A DNA stretch of 64,000 nt from Schleiferilactobacillus harbinensis DSM 16991 (GTDB lineage Bacteria > Bacillota > Bacilli > Lactobacillales > Lactobacillaceae), in NCBI RefSeq assembly GCF_000425885.1, contig NZ_AUEH01000008.1:25706-89705 (forward strand), in the 5' to 3' direction. The position numbers were made by a program, and so were the translations under genes. Every line of letters starts with the position of its first letter. Positions within the stretch are counted from its first letter, which is position 1. Below the pieces are notes generated by a model. It had not been told where the DNA came from. It ran no database searches and saw only the letters and a program-made list of their open reading frames with translations. Positions 17,744 to 25,933 of the stretch are shown here, piece by piece.

Positions 17744-19240
17744 TTACGCGATTTGTTCTGCCTTTGCCTCCGCTGCCGTCTGCTCAACCTGAGCATCCAC
17801 AGCGTCCTCTTCTGTTGCGTCAAAGAAGACATACGTCAAGGTGAAGGCGACGACGAATGCCGCCACACAGGCAATCATCGCAAAGATGATGGTGCTGGTG
17901 AAGCCCTGTTTCGGGTTGATGATCGTTAAGAAAGTCAGCAGCCCGCCCGGGCCATAAGCATACTGCCGAATTTGCAGCAAACCGAAGATCGCCCCGCCGA
18001 CAGCTCCGCCAATCGAAGCGAAGATGAAGGGCTTCTTCCGCGGCAGGTTGATCCCGTAGACGCTGGGTTCAGTGATACCGAAGAGGGAAGAAACGAACGC
18101 TGACCAGCCGGTAGCTTTGGCTTTCTTAGATTTCGTCCGCAGGGTGACCGCTAACGCCGCGCCGCCTTGGGCCAATGCGGAGGGTGCACCCATAATCGTG
18201 ATAGGATCGTAGCCTAACGTCGTCAAGTTGTTGAGAGATAGAGCAACGAAGCCCCAGTGCACACCGAAGATGACGAGGAATTGAATCAAACCGCCGTAGA
18301 GCATGCCGAAAATAATAGGACTGAGATTGAACAGCCACTGGGCACCGGCCCCCAAGCCAAGGGAAATCCAGCTGGTAATTGGACCGATGACAATGAAACT
18401 CAAGGGAATGACGATCAAGAAAAGCAGAAAAGGTACGAAGAACATCCGCATATTGACGTTGATTCGTTTGTTAATGCGTTTCTCCAGTTGGGCCGCGACG
18501 TAACTGGCGACGATAACCGGAATCACGGAAGTTGCGTAGTTAACCAGCAGCACCGGAATGCCGAAGAAAGTCAAGTAAACCGGTGACGAAAACGGTGTGC
18601 CGGCAAACAGATAGTAGAGCGGCTTTTGCTGCATGATCGTGAGCAGCTGCGGGTAAATCAATGCTGCGCCAATCCCCATCCCAATAAAGGGTGTCCCGCC
18701 AAATTTCTTCATAGCTGTATAACCTAGGAACACTGGGAAGAAATAGAAGAAGCAGTCGGAGACAATGCTGAGGATCTGGAACGTGCCGGACTTTTGCGGC
18801 GCGATGTTGGTGGCTGCCAGAATGATCAGCAACCCCTTCATCATTCCGTTAGCCACCAGCAGGCCCAGCAGTGGGGTGAACACGCCGGAAATCACATCGA
18901 TCAGGCGGCTGAACAGCCCTTCTTTTTTAGCAGGGGCAGCGGTGCTGGCGGCGGCCACAATGTCGTCAGCCGGCACTTCGCCACCGCCGACATTGCTGCC
19001 GAGCAGCGGAATCACTTCGTCATAGACATCGGCCACGTTGGGGCCGATGACGACTTGGTATTGGCCAGACTGCTGAATGACGGTGGCAACGCCATCCAAA
19101 CTCTTGATTTCGCTGGTTTTCGCTAAATCCTCGTTCTTGAGTTTAAACCGCAGTCGGGTGACGCAGTGGACCAAACTGTTGACGTTATCTTTACCGCCAA
19201 TTTTATCAACGATTTCTTGGGCAAGTTTGTTGTTATCCAT
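17744..19240 (-). CDS. PTS beta-glucoside-family EIIBC component without EIIA domain
   Basis: About 498 residues. An N-terminal EIIB domain has its phosphorylated cysteine at Cys26 (LVHCVTRLRF), and an EIIC membrane domain follows (about 110-480, with GITEPSVYGINLP near 390). After the last helix there is only a short acidic/alanine-rich tail, so the EIIA domain common in BglP proteins is absent and must be supplied in trans. The ATG at 19240 is chosen because GAAGGA lies 8 bases upstream; the ATG at 19246 is too close. It overlaps the GH95 gene by 8 bases. Transport with phosphorylation is expected. Substrate unknown; the GH95 partner suggests a fucosylated or L-galactosylated glucoside. Confidence 0.92.
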   Translation of the reverse strand: MDNNKLAQEIVDKIGGKDNVNSLVHCVTRLRFKLKNEDLAKTSEIKSLDGVATVIQQSGQYQVVIGPNVADVYDEVIPLLGSNVGGGEVPADDIVAAASTAAPAKKEGLFSRLIDVISGVFTPLLGLLVANGMMKGLLIILAATNIAPQKSGTFQILSIVSDCFFYFFPVFLGYTAMKKFGGTPFIGMGIGAALIYPQLLTIMQQKPLYYLFAGTPFSSPVYLTFFGIPVLLVNYATSVIPVIVASYVAAQLEKRINKRINVNMRMFFVPFLLFLIVIPLSFIVIGPITSWISLGLGAGAQWLFNLSPIIFGMLYGGLIQFLVIFGVHWGFVALSLNNLTTLGYDPITIMGAPSALAQGGAALAVTLRTKSKKAKATGWSAFVSSLFGITEPSVYGINLPRKKPFIFASIGGAVGGAIFGLLQIRQYAYGPGGLLTFLTIINPKQGFTSTIIFAMIACVAAFVVAFTLTYVFFDATEEDAVDAQVEQTAAEAKAEQIA

Positions 19241-21452
19241 GATCATGTCCTTCTTTCTCTAGCGGATTAGGCTTGTTGGGATCAAGATATTGCGGTGCCA
19301 GATGGACAGGCACCGCGGCAGGCAAATCGCCATGTATCGTGCACTCTGTCAGGTAGCCATTGGCCCAGGCAATATCCAAAATTACGCCCGCCCGCGTGCG
19401 CACACCGGTCAGATGGCCGGTCGACCAGGCAGCAGGCAGCGCCGGGAATAAAGTGATTTCTGTCGGCGTACTCTGGACGATCATTTCAGCAATGGCGTTA
19501 CTGAAACCAAAGTTGCCGTCGATTTGGAACGGCGGGTGGCTGTTGAGCAGGTTATCCTGGGTCGATTGGGTGAACATCCGGTTGATCGCTTGCCAGGCAG
19601 CTTCGCCATCGCCGAGGCGGGCGAACAGGTTGATTACCCAGGCCAGACTCCAGCCGGTTTGGCCGCTGCCGTGCTTTAGCCGATAGTCGATGAACTTGCG
19701 GGCGGCCGCTTTGAGTTCCGGCGTCGTGAATTCATCTCCCGGAAAGAGACCATATAAGGGCGAAAAGTGCCGGTGGCCCTTATCGATTTCTGGATAATCA
19801 TGGACGTATTCGCGGATTCGACCGTCCGGGCCGATCGCCGTGGGCCGAATCCGGTCTAACACTTTCTGCCAAGCAATGAGCAAGTCCGCATCTTTCCCCA
19901 GATGCCGGGCCATCCAGATCAACGCCCCATAGAACTCGCGCAACAAACTATTATCGATGGTCGTGCCATAGCTCAAACTAGCAATATAATGACCATCCAC
20001 CACGTAGTAGTTTTCTGGGGACACACTGGGTGCTGCGGCGAGATAACCATCTGGATCTTTGACTAGGAAGGCATTATAGAAAGCGGCCAGTTCTTTGAAG
20101 GCTGGGTAGATTCGCGTGAGCAGTTTTTCGTCTCGGCTGAATTGATAGTGGCGCCACAATTCATTGGCGAGCCACACGCCGCCCATGGGCCACAGTGTGC
20201 CGCTCATCGTGGTGGATTGCGGCGCACCGTCGCCGTAAATGTCTAGATTGTGGTGAATGACACTGCCGGCCAAACCATACATCGTTCTGGCCGTGTCATG
20301 GCCGCGGTCAACAGCCAGCAGAAACAGGTCCACCAGGGGCTTTTCCTGGGCGTCATAGTTCAAAGGGCCGGTCAGCCAGTAATTCATTTCTGTGTTGATA
20401 TTGATCGTGTACTTGCTGCCCCAGACCGGCGTCAGATCCTGATTCCAAATTCCTTGCAGGTTAGCCGCGTGGGTCCCTGGCTCGCTGCTGGCAATGAGCA
20501 AATATTTGCCATAGTTGAACAGCGTAACGATCAACCCCGGATCTGTTTCGGCTCCTTTCTTCAGCCGCGCCAACCGATCAGCGGTGGGCAGCTGGGCCAA
20601 GGCCGGGTCGTCAGGCAAGCTGAAGTCTGTCCGCTGATAAAGGGCCTGATAAGCCGTGATGTTCTTTGCCTTCACATCAGCGTAGGTACTTGCAGTGACC
20701 GGCACTTGCTGGGCAAAGTCAGGGTAGAAGGGGTCACTGGTGGGGACCACGGCACTGGTCACTCGGAACCAGCAGTCATGGGCTTCGGAGACGACGATGG
20801 TATTACCGTAAACAGTCACGAAACCGCTGGGAGCAAAAACGGACAGCTTGATGCCGAAGTGGCGGCCGTGCAGACCGTCGGAGTGGCCGCTGATCAGGAT
20901 GGTATGATCATCCAGCCGATTGACCCGTTCGTACCGTTCCTCTGTCCGGGTGAGGGTGAAATTCAAGGCGAGCACGTTATTGGTGGCCGTGAAGTGGCCG
21001 TATAAGGCGTGGTCTTCTAAGGCAGTAAAGGCTTCAAACGTGTGACCATCCTGGCGGCCGGTATATTCCTGGGTATACAGCGCCGTATCCAGATCGAGTG
21101 TGCGTCGGTAATTGACGGGTTTCTCAAAATAGTCCACGTAGCGGTTTCTGATCTTTAACTGGCCCAGTACCTCATAGTTGGCCTGTTTGGCTGGGGCCGG
21201 GAACATGGTCGGACCAGCCAATTCCTCCGCTTCAATGACCTTGCCTGCAAACAATAAGTCGCGGACCTTGGCCGCGTGCGCTGCCGCGTCTGGGTTGACT
21301 CGATGGTTGCGCGGGGCGCTGAATAAGCGGTCGTCGTTCAAGACAATGGTGTTTTCTCGGGTATCGCCGGAAATCATGGCCCCCAAACGACCGCTGCCCA
21401 GCGGGTAATAGCTCTCCCAATTTTTAGCTGGCGCAGGGCTCCAAATTGACAT
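19233..21452 (-). CDS. GH95 family glycoside hydrolase (alpha-L-fucosidase / alpha-L-galactosidase type)
   Basis: 739 residues. It has the GH95 layout: N-terminal beta domain starting with WESYYPLGSGRLGAMISG, a helical barrel with NLQGIWNQ and NINTEMNYW (Asn351, Asn353), Glu480 in SVSPEN and Asp645 in FQIDGNFG. These fit the Asn/Asn, Glu and Asp of bifidobacterial AfcA. There is no signal peptide, so it works on substrates already in the cell. Family members remove alpha-1,2-L-fucose, or L-galactose from plant polymers. It lies between the antiterminator and the EIIBC gene, downstream of an RNA switch. Pairing GH95 with a PTS is unusual. The sugar specificity cannot be decided by eye. Confidence 0.9.
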   Translation of the reverse strand: MSIWSPAPAKNWESYYPLGSGRLGAMISGDTRENTIVLNDDRLFSAPRNHRVNPDAAAHAAKVRDLLFAGKVIEAEELAGPTMFPAPAKQANYEVLGQLKIRNRYVDYFEKPVNYRRTLDLDTALYTQEYTGRQDGHTFEAFTALEDHALYGHFTATNNVLALNFTLTRTEERYERVNRLDDHTILISGHSDGLHGRHFGIKLSVFAPSGFVTVYGNTIVVSEAHDCWFRVTSAVVPTSDPFYPDFAQQVPVTASTYADVKAKNITAYQALYQRTDFSLPDDPALAQLPTADRLARLKKGAETDPGLIVTLFNYGKYLLIASSEPGTHAANLQGIWNQDLTPVWGSKYTININTEMNYWLTGPLNYDAQEKPLVDLFLLAVDRGHDTARTMYGLAGSVIHHNLDIYGDGAPQSTTMSGTLWPMGGVWLANELWRHYQFSRDEKLLTRIYPAFKELAAFYNAFLVKDPDGYLAAAPSVSPENYYVVDGHYIASLSYGTTIDNSLLREFYGALIWMARHLGKDADLLIAWQKVLDRIRPTAIGPDGRIREYVHDYPEIDKGHRHFSPLYGLFPGDEFTTPELKAAARKFIDYRLKHGSGQTGWSLAWVINLFARLGDGEAAWQAINRMFTQSTQDNLLNSHPPFQIDGNFGFSNAIAEMIVQSTPTEITLFPALPAAWSTGHLTGVRTRAGVILDIAWANGYLTECTIHGDLPAAVPVHLAPQYLDPNKPNPLEKEGHDHG

Positions 21453-21475
21453 AATGATCGAACTCCTTTCTGAAT

Positions 21476-21528
21476 TAAAAAAACTCCAAATCAGATCCAG
21501 ACATTAGACTGGATCGATTTAGAGTTTT
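21476..21528 (-). terminator. Conditional terminator before the GH95-PTS genes
   Basis: On the minus strand a long stem (AACTCTAAATC / GATTTGGAGTT with inner ATCCAG/CTGGAT) ends in a run of T. It overlaps the 3' side of the antiterminator RNA motif at 21522-21553, so the two structures are mutually exclusive. Confidence 0.85.
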
Positions 21529-21553
21529 GCCTGGCCTTGGGCCAGTAACAATC
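21522..21553 (-). promoter_or_regulatory. Ribonucleic antiterminator (RAT) 2, BglG/LicT type
   Basis: On the minus strand GATTGTTACTGGCC ... CCAGGCAAAACTC, the conserved form bound by LicT/SacT/BglG proteins. It starts right after the stop codon of the antiterminator gene and partly overlaps the terminator at 21476-21528. It should give a second, local induction step for GH95 and EIIBC. Confidence 0.85.
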
Positions 21554-22396
21554 TCAATGATTAGGTTGGGTGGTGAGACGCGCAATGTGAATAGTGAGAT
21601 AGCCCTTCTCGGCTTCACCGATCCCCCGGCGCTTTTTTTGCTGCAAGAAAGCATCAATGGCGGTGGCGCAGGCATATGCCTCGGGGAACTTGGTGCGCAC
21701 TAGCTCGGAGATATCCACGGTCGTGGTCGTGAAGTCGCGTTGTTCAATGAAGCGGCGGGCAAAAAATTGCAGGTGGATGATCAACCGGCGATAATCATCG
21801 CTGTCGGTATCCAGCGGTTGGTCATAAAACTGTTTGATAAGGGCGAGAATCTCCGCGACCAAACTCGTCACGGCGACTGTTTCCTGCAGGGTGGTGCGGT
21901 TATTTTCACTATTCACAATATGCAGCGTGATGTAGCCGATCTCTTCATCCGGCAGGGCAATACCGTGTTTGGTGCGGATGTGGTTCACCACCCGTTTGGC
22001 AATGGCAAATTCTGGACCGTAGAACGACTGAATCTGCGGTTGTAACGGGTTAGGCAGCACCTCGCCGTTCTTCACCCGGGTAATCGCCTGATGCAAGTGA
22101 TCGGTGAGGGTGAGGACGATGGTCGGGGCCGGCGGCTTGGCCAGCCCTTCTTTAATGATGGCAATACTTTCCCGGACGATTTCCGATTCTTCAGGCGGGA
22201 ATGAGCGCAACAGCTCAATCAGAGTTGCCGATTCCTCCGGGTCACTGAGCACGAAGGTTTGCAAATTTTTAGCAGGCCGAATGCTTTCCCCCGGCTTACG
22301 CTGAAAGCCAATCCCAGTACCCATTAAAACGACGGCACTGCCGCCGGTATCCCGGGAGATGACGGCGTTATTATTCAGAATCTTGACGATCCGCAT
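21554..22396 (-). CDS. BglG/LicT-family transcriptional antiterminator
   Basis: 280 residues. An N-terminal RNA-binding domain (MRIVKILNNNAVIS ... GTGIGFQRKPGE, residues 1-56) is followed by two PTS regulation domains with conserved histidines such as His100 and His159. Phosphorylation of these domains by HPr and the cognate EIIB normally controls activity. The ATG at 22396 follows GGAGG. An RNA target lies upstream of its own gene (22455-22486) and another just after its stop, so it controls itself and GH95-EIIBC in response to the PTS substrate. Confidence 0.94.
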   Translation of the reverse strand: MRIVKILNNNAVISRDTGGSAVVLMGTGIGFQRKPGESIRPAKNLQTFVLSDPEESATLIELLRSFPPEESEIVRESIAIIKEGLAKPPAPTIVLTLTDHLHQAITRVKNGEVLPNPLQPQIQSFYGPEFAIAKRVVNHIRTKHGIALPDEEIGYITLHIVNSENNRTTLQETVAVTSLVAEILALIKQFYDQPLDTDSDDYRRLIIHLQFFARRFIEQRDFTTTTVDISELVRTKFPEAYACATAIDAFLQQKKRRGIGEAEKGYLTIHIARLTTQPNH

Positions 22397-22438
22397 GATG
22401 TCCTCCTCTCTATTAAACAAGATAGACGGACAAAGAGA

Positions 22439-22473
22439 CCCCAAATAGGCAATCGGTTTTGCCTGACTTGGGG
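22439..22473 (-). terminator. Conditional terminator in the leader of the antiterminator gene
   Basis: Stem CCCCAA ... TTGGGG with inner AGGC/GCCT, followed on the minus strand by a T-rich stretch. It overlaps RAT 1, giving the usual terminator/antiterminator choice. Confidence 0.75.
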
Positions 22474-22486
22474 CCAGTGACAATCC
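22455..22486 (-). promoter_or_regulatory. Ribonucleic antiterminator (RAT) 1, BglG/LicT type
   Basis: On the minus strand GGATTGTCACTGGCC ... CAGGCAAAACC, close to the known LicT target, in the leader about 60 bases before the antiterminator start. Confidence 0.88.
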
Positions 22487-22502
22487 TTTGATTTATATCT
22501 GT

Positions 22503-22539
22503 AGTGTAACACGGATAAATTGTAATGTAAACGGTAACA
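22503..22539 (-). promoter_or_regulatory. Promoter of the antiterminator-GH95-PTS operon with a perfect cre
   Basis: On the minus strand TTTACA (22526-22531), 17 bases, TACACT (22503-22508). TGTAAACGGTAACA at 22526-22539 fits the cre consensus at every position and covers the -35, so CcpA should repress initiation directly. Confidence 0.75.
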
Positions 22540-22612
22540 CCACTGGCCATTTGCCATTTATCAGAGTCACAAGTGACCATTTATCGTCAGATTCAGTCAA
22601 TTAGTTGGAACG

Positions 22613-23017
22613 CTAGGCCAGTACGGCTACAATCTCAATTTTAATCCGGTCCGGATCCTCAAGATACAGCGCATAATGATCCGGCCCGCCGGCAAACGAA
22701 TACCGCTCGGCATAAAGTTCATGGTATGGTAAGCGGCCTAAGTCAGCATGCAACCGGTCAACGGCGTCTTGGCCGACCATATTAAATGCCAAATGGTTCA
22801 GCCCCACGTTCGTTCGGTTGTACGCCTGTTGCAGTTTCTGAGATTGGACAAAGACCAGATAAGTGCCTTCGCCGAGAATATAACTGATGCCGCTGGGCCA
22901 TTGCTGATAGACGCGGTAGCCCAGATGATCCACGAGCAGCCAGTCATAAAACTGTTTGGAATTGTCCAAATTACGGACATAGACCTCCACATGATGTAAT
23001 GCACCATTAATTGCCAT
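22613..23017 (-). CDS. VOC (glyoxalase/bleomycin-resistance fold) family protein
   Basis: 134 residues beginning MAINGALHHVEVYVRNLDNS, a typical vicinal-oxygen-chelate start. A second repeat (LNHLAFNMVGQDAVDRL) and the end DHYALYLEDPDRIKIEIV are also typical of VOC domains. Such proteins are glyoxalase-like, isomerases or antibiotic-binding proteins; the substrate is unknown. The ATG at 23017 follows AAGGGGAG at slightly long spacing. In-frame ATGs further upstream (23065, 23047, 23041) lack good sites. It is monocistronic, with a perfect palindrome over its probable -10 at 23069-23089. Confidence 0.85.
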   Translation of the reverse strand: MAINGALHHVEVYVRNLDNSKQFYDWLLVDHLGYRVYQQWPSGISYILGEGTYLVFVQSQKLQQAYNRTNVGLNHLAFNMVGQDAVDRLHADLGRLPYHELYAERYSFAGGPDHYALYLEDPDRIKIEIVAVLA

Positions 23018-23068
23018 GAGCATCCCACTCCCCTTGACCATACGCATTGTGGTGTTGTTCTGCATACC

Positions 23069-23089
23069 GTATAATTTGGAAAATTATAC
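23069..23089. promoter_or_regulatory. Perfect 9-3-9 palindrome overlapping the VOC gene -10
   Basis: GTATAATTT-GGA-AAATTATAC is an exact inverted repeat about 50 bases before the VOC start. On the minus strand it contains an extended -10 (TGGTATAAT), so a dimeric repressor bound here would block RNA polymerase. The regulator is not in the window. Confidence 0.6.
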
Positions 23090-23191
23090 CACAGCAACAG
23101 CTTCTGGGTAATAAATGAGATGCTGGGCGGCCTAATTTCATAGAAGATTGATAAAATGCCATCTCGCTCTTTTTAAAACATCAGCCTTAGG

Positions 23192-23206
23192 ACCGATAAC
23201 ATCGGT
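23192..23206. promoter_or_regulatory. Short perfect inverted repeat before the MFS exporter gene
   Basis: ACCGAT-AAC-ATCGGT lies about 50 bases before the MFS start and just upstream of TATACT (23217-23222). It could be an operator; no regulator is adjacent. Confidence 0.4.
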
Positions 23207-23257
23207 TGGCGCATAGTATACTGTATAGTCAATTACTGTGTGAGGGAGAGTAGTACG

Positions 23258-24532
23258 ATGAAGAAAGATAAAACGTTTCGCCAAATGGTCACACTGCTGA
23301 CTGCGAATTTCTTCGGCATGTTTGGCAGCGGCATGCTGTCGTTTGCTATCGGGCTGTACATATTACACAAAACCGGGTCGGCCTTGGGGATGGGCATCAC
23401 GTTGATGGTCGGACCGCTGGTGGCGTTAGTGCTGACGCCGTTCGTTGGCTACATGGTGGATACCCGCTCCCATCGGGCAATCATGATTGGGGCACAGATC
23501 GGTACCAGTATCGGGCTGCTCCTCTTTGCCCTGGCCTTCATGTGGTGGCCCGCATTCTACTATCCAGAAGTAATTGGGTTACTGATCATTCTAACGATTA
23601 CCGACCGCTTCCTGAGTACGGCGCTGTCTGCCAGTCTGGTTACTTTATTTCCCACAGATGTGCTGCAGCGGGTCAATTCGTTGAATCAGTCCGTATCGTC
23701 ACTGGCTCAACTGATCAGTCCGATTATCGGCGCGGTTATCTACTCGTTTGTATCTATCGGTGCGTTTGCCTTGGTCGAAATTGTTTTCGAACTGCTGACG
23801 CTGGTGTGCATCCTGCGACTCAACTTTACCGTGGCAAAACCCGCTGCTGAATCGGCAACGGCCGAAATACCCGCCACACCGGCGGCTAAAGAATCGCTGC
23901 TGGCCAACTTCGCTGAAGGGTTGCGGTATTTGCAAGGCAATCGGCTGATCCTGCTCTCCTGTCTCTTCGGCGCGGGCATCAACTTTCTCTTCGCCGCTGT
24001 CAATGTCGGCCTGCCGTACCTGCAGGTCACAGTGCTGAAGATGCCCAATACACTATATGGAATTACGGATTCCGGTTTCGCTGTCGGCATGATCCTCGGC
24101 GGGGTCGCCTTGAGTATGATCACGCTGAAACACCACCCGTTTCTGGTCTCTCTGTGGGGGATCATGCTGCTCGGCAGTGTCCTGACCTTGCTCGGGGTCC
24201 CGGAACAAATGGCGTGGCCCATGATGGGGAACGTATTCTTCTACGGGCTGCTGAATGTCGCCAACGGCATTATCCTGGTGGTCATCAATACGCCGATCAG
24301 CACGATGATGCAAAAATTGATCCCACAGGCCATGCAGGGCCGCGTCTTCATGCTGACTGGGACCATCTCCAGTTTGCTAATGCCGCTGGGCACATTGGTC
24401 TTCGGTTTTCTCTTTGACCGAATGGCGGCATGGATCATTCTCTTGGGGGTGGGCTTACTGACGCTGCTGATGAGCTTCATTACCGTGGTTTATGTCCAGC
24501 GGACGGCACTGTTGGCAGAGTTTCCCGCATAA
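23258..24532 (+). CDS. MFS transporter, drug/macrolide-efflux (MFS_3) type
   Basis: 424 residues with twelve hydrophobic segments. The block LLTANFFGMFGSGMLSFAIG at the N-terminus and the long central region with PAAKESLLANFAEGLRYLQGNR are typical of MefA/enterobactin-exporter-like facilitators. It probably exports a small hydrophobic compound, and no catabolic enzyme accompanies it. The ATG at 23258 follows GAGGGAGAG; a longer frame from 23240 lacks a site. It is divergent from the VOC gene, and this pairing of a VOC protein with an exporter resembles resistance cassettes, though nothing shows a specific drug. Confidence 0.85.
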   Translation: MKKDKTFRQMVTLLTANFFGMFGSGMLSFAIGLYILHKTGSALGMGITLMVGPLVALVLTPFVGYMVDTRSHRAIMIGAQIGTSIGLLLFALAFMWWPAFYYPEVIGLLIILTITDRFLSTALSASLVTLFPTDVLQRVNSLNQSVSSLAQLISPIIGAVIYSFVSIGAFALVEIVFELLTLVCILRLNFTVAKPAAESATAEIPATPAAKESLLANFAEGLRYLQGNRLILLSCLFGAGINFLFAAVNVGLPYLQVTVLKMPNTLYGITDSGFAVGMILGGVALSMITLKHHPFLVSLWGIMLLGSVLTLLGVPEQMAWPMMGNVFFYGLLNVANGIILVVINTPISTMMQKLIPQAMQGRVFMLTGTISSLLMPLGTLVFGFLFDRMAAWIILLGVGLLTLLMSFITVVYVQRTALLAEFPA

Positions 24533-24578
24533 TCCGTTGAGTGCCTCACCCATATGGCAATGATATTCGAATTTTTAC

Positions 24579-24607
24579 GCACTTGCTTCGCGGCGAGTGC
24601 TTTTTTA
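24579..24607 (+). terminator. Terminator of the MFS exporter gene
   Basis: GCACTTGC-TTCGCG-GCGAGTGC followed by TTTTTT. Confidence 0.85.
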
Positions 24608-24804
24608 TATACCGCAGAATGGCGTGCACAATACTGATATGTTAGTTTGAAATTCTTGTTTTGAAATTAACAAATATGCTGTTCTAATTGTTGAGAACAC
24701 TAAAAATACAAATCAAGATTAGCATAACCCCATTTATTGCCCTTTTTAAACAATAAATTAGCAGTTTAAATGACGAAATTCTAGAAATAATATGGAAAAT
24801 GCTA

Positions 24805-24833
24805 TTGCAATCGGTTCCAATTCGGCATACTCT
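24805..24833 (+). promoter_or_regulatory. Probable promoter and cre of the arabinan operon
   Basis: TTGCAA (24805-24810), 17 bases, TACTCT (24828-24833). TGCAATCGGTTCCA (24806-24819) fits cre at 13 of 14 positions. The -10 is weak, which would fit an activated or tightly controlled promoter. Confidence 0.45.
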
Positions 24834-24883
24834 GTAGATGCACATGTGTGAGAGAGCTAATTGAGGAATAGGAGAAAGTCGTC

Positions 24884-25876
24884 ATGGCAACTTGTGATCG
24901 CTACATTAACCCGTTAATTGTTCAACGGGCCGACCCGTTCATCTACAAACACGAAGATGGGTATTATTACTTCACCGCTTCGGTACCGGCCTATGATCGG
25001 ATCGAAATTCGGCGGGCCCGCACGCTAGAAGGTTTAGCCCATGCCGCGCCGCGTACCGTGTGGCGGAAACATGACCAAGGATCAATGAGCCAGCTGATTT
25101 GGGCGCCGGAGATCCACTACATTCAGGGGAGCTGGTACATTTACTTTGCAGCCGCTCCCAGTACCGGGCCTGGGCCAGACGGACTGTTTCAGCACCGGAT
25201 GTTCTGTATTGCCTGTGAGTCGCAAAATCCCATGGCCGGTGAAGATGCATGGGAAGAAAAGGGTCAGATTCAAACTGGAATGGATACGTTCAGTCTGGAT
25301 GCCACTGTTTTTGAACACGCCAACCGCCTGTACTATGTCTGGGCCCAGAAGGATCCCCAGATCAAAGGTAATTCCAATCTCTACATCGCGGAGATGGCTA
25401 ACCCTTGGACACTGAAGACCCAGCCGGTCATGTTGTCGAAGCCGGAATTCGATTGGGAGACGCAGGGGTTCTGGGTAAACGAAGGCCCGGCCGTGATCCG
25501 TCATCAAGAGCATCTCTTCATGACGTATTCCGCCAGTGCCACCGATGCGCATTATTGCATGGGTATGTTGAAAGCCAGCGTCGATGCGGATTTGTTAGAT
25601 CCGGCCAGTTGGGCGAAATGGGATCATCCGGTTTTCCAGAGTGATATGGCGGAAAAACAGTACGGGCCTGGCCATAATTCATTCACCATTGCCGAAGACG
25701 GTCATACCGATATGCTGGTTTACCATTGCCGGGATTACACCGACATCAAGGGTGATCCGCTGTTTGACCCGAATCGGCACACGAAGATTCAACCATTCAC
25801 CTGGGATGCTGCGGGCAACCCGGATTTTGGCAAACCGGTCCCGTACAATTACAACATCACGCCCGTCGCGATGTAG
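24884..25876 (+). CDS. GH43 family alpha-L-arabinofuranosidase (exo-type, cytoplasmic)
   Basis: 330 residues, a single five-bladed beta-propeller. The three GH43 acidic residues are visible: Asp17 (RADPFIY), Asp139 (SLDATVF) and Glu200 (WVNEGPAV). It has no signal peptide and resembles exo-alpha-1,5-L-arabinofuranosidases (GH43_26-like) that release arabinose from short arabino-oligosaccharides. Good ribosome site AGGAG before the ATG. It leads an operon with a CUT1 importer, YesL and a second GH43. A beta-xylosidase function is possible but less favoured by the context. Confidence 0.88.
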   Translation: MATCDRYINPLIVQRADPFIYKHEDGYYYFTASVPAYDRIEIRRARTLEGLAHAAPRTVWRKHDQGSMSQLIWAPEIHYIQGSWYIYFAAAPSTGPGPDGLFQHRMFCIACESQNPMAGEDAWEEKGQIQTGMDTFSLDATVFEHANRLYYVWAQKDPQIKGNSNLYIAEMANPWTLKTQPVMLSKPEFDWETQGFWVNEGPAVIRHQEHLFMTYSASATDAHYCMGMLKASVDADLLDPASWAKWDHPVFQSDMAEKQYGPGHNSFTIAEDGHTDMLVYHCRDYTDIKGDPLFDPNRHTKIQPFTWDAAGNPDFGKPVPYNYNITPVAM

Positions 25877-25933
25877 TCATTATTTTGTTAGTCAGCAATA
25901 CAATATGATTTCACTATTTGTGGAGGAGATATC

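Larger units (their letters stand above)
24533..24883. other. 350-base intergenic region: terminator, AT-rich stretch, arabinan promoter
   Basis: The first part holds a terminator for the MFS gene (24579-24607). The middle, about 24640-24780, is AT-rich with no open frame that I can support. The last part carries the probable cre and promoter at 24805-24833 for the GH43 operon. Confidence 0.6.

Noticed and set aside
22560..22600. Repeated TAAATGGTCACT/AAATGGC-like pieces after the VOC gene
   Set aside because: Too short and imperfect to call a repeat or a terminator.
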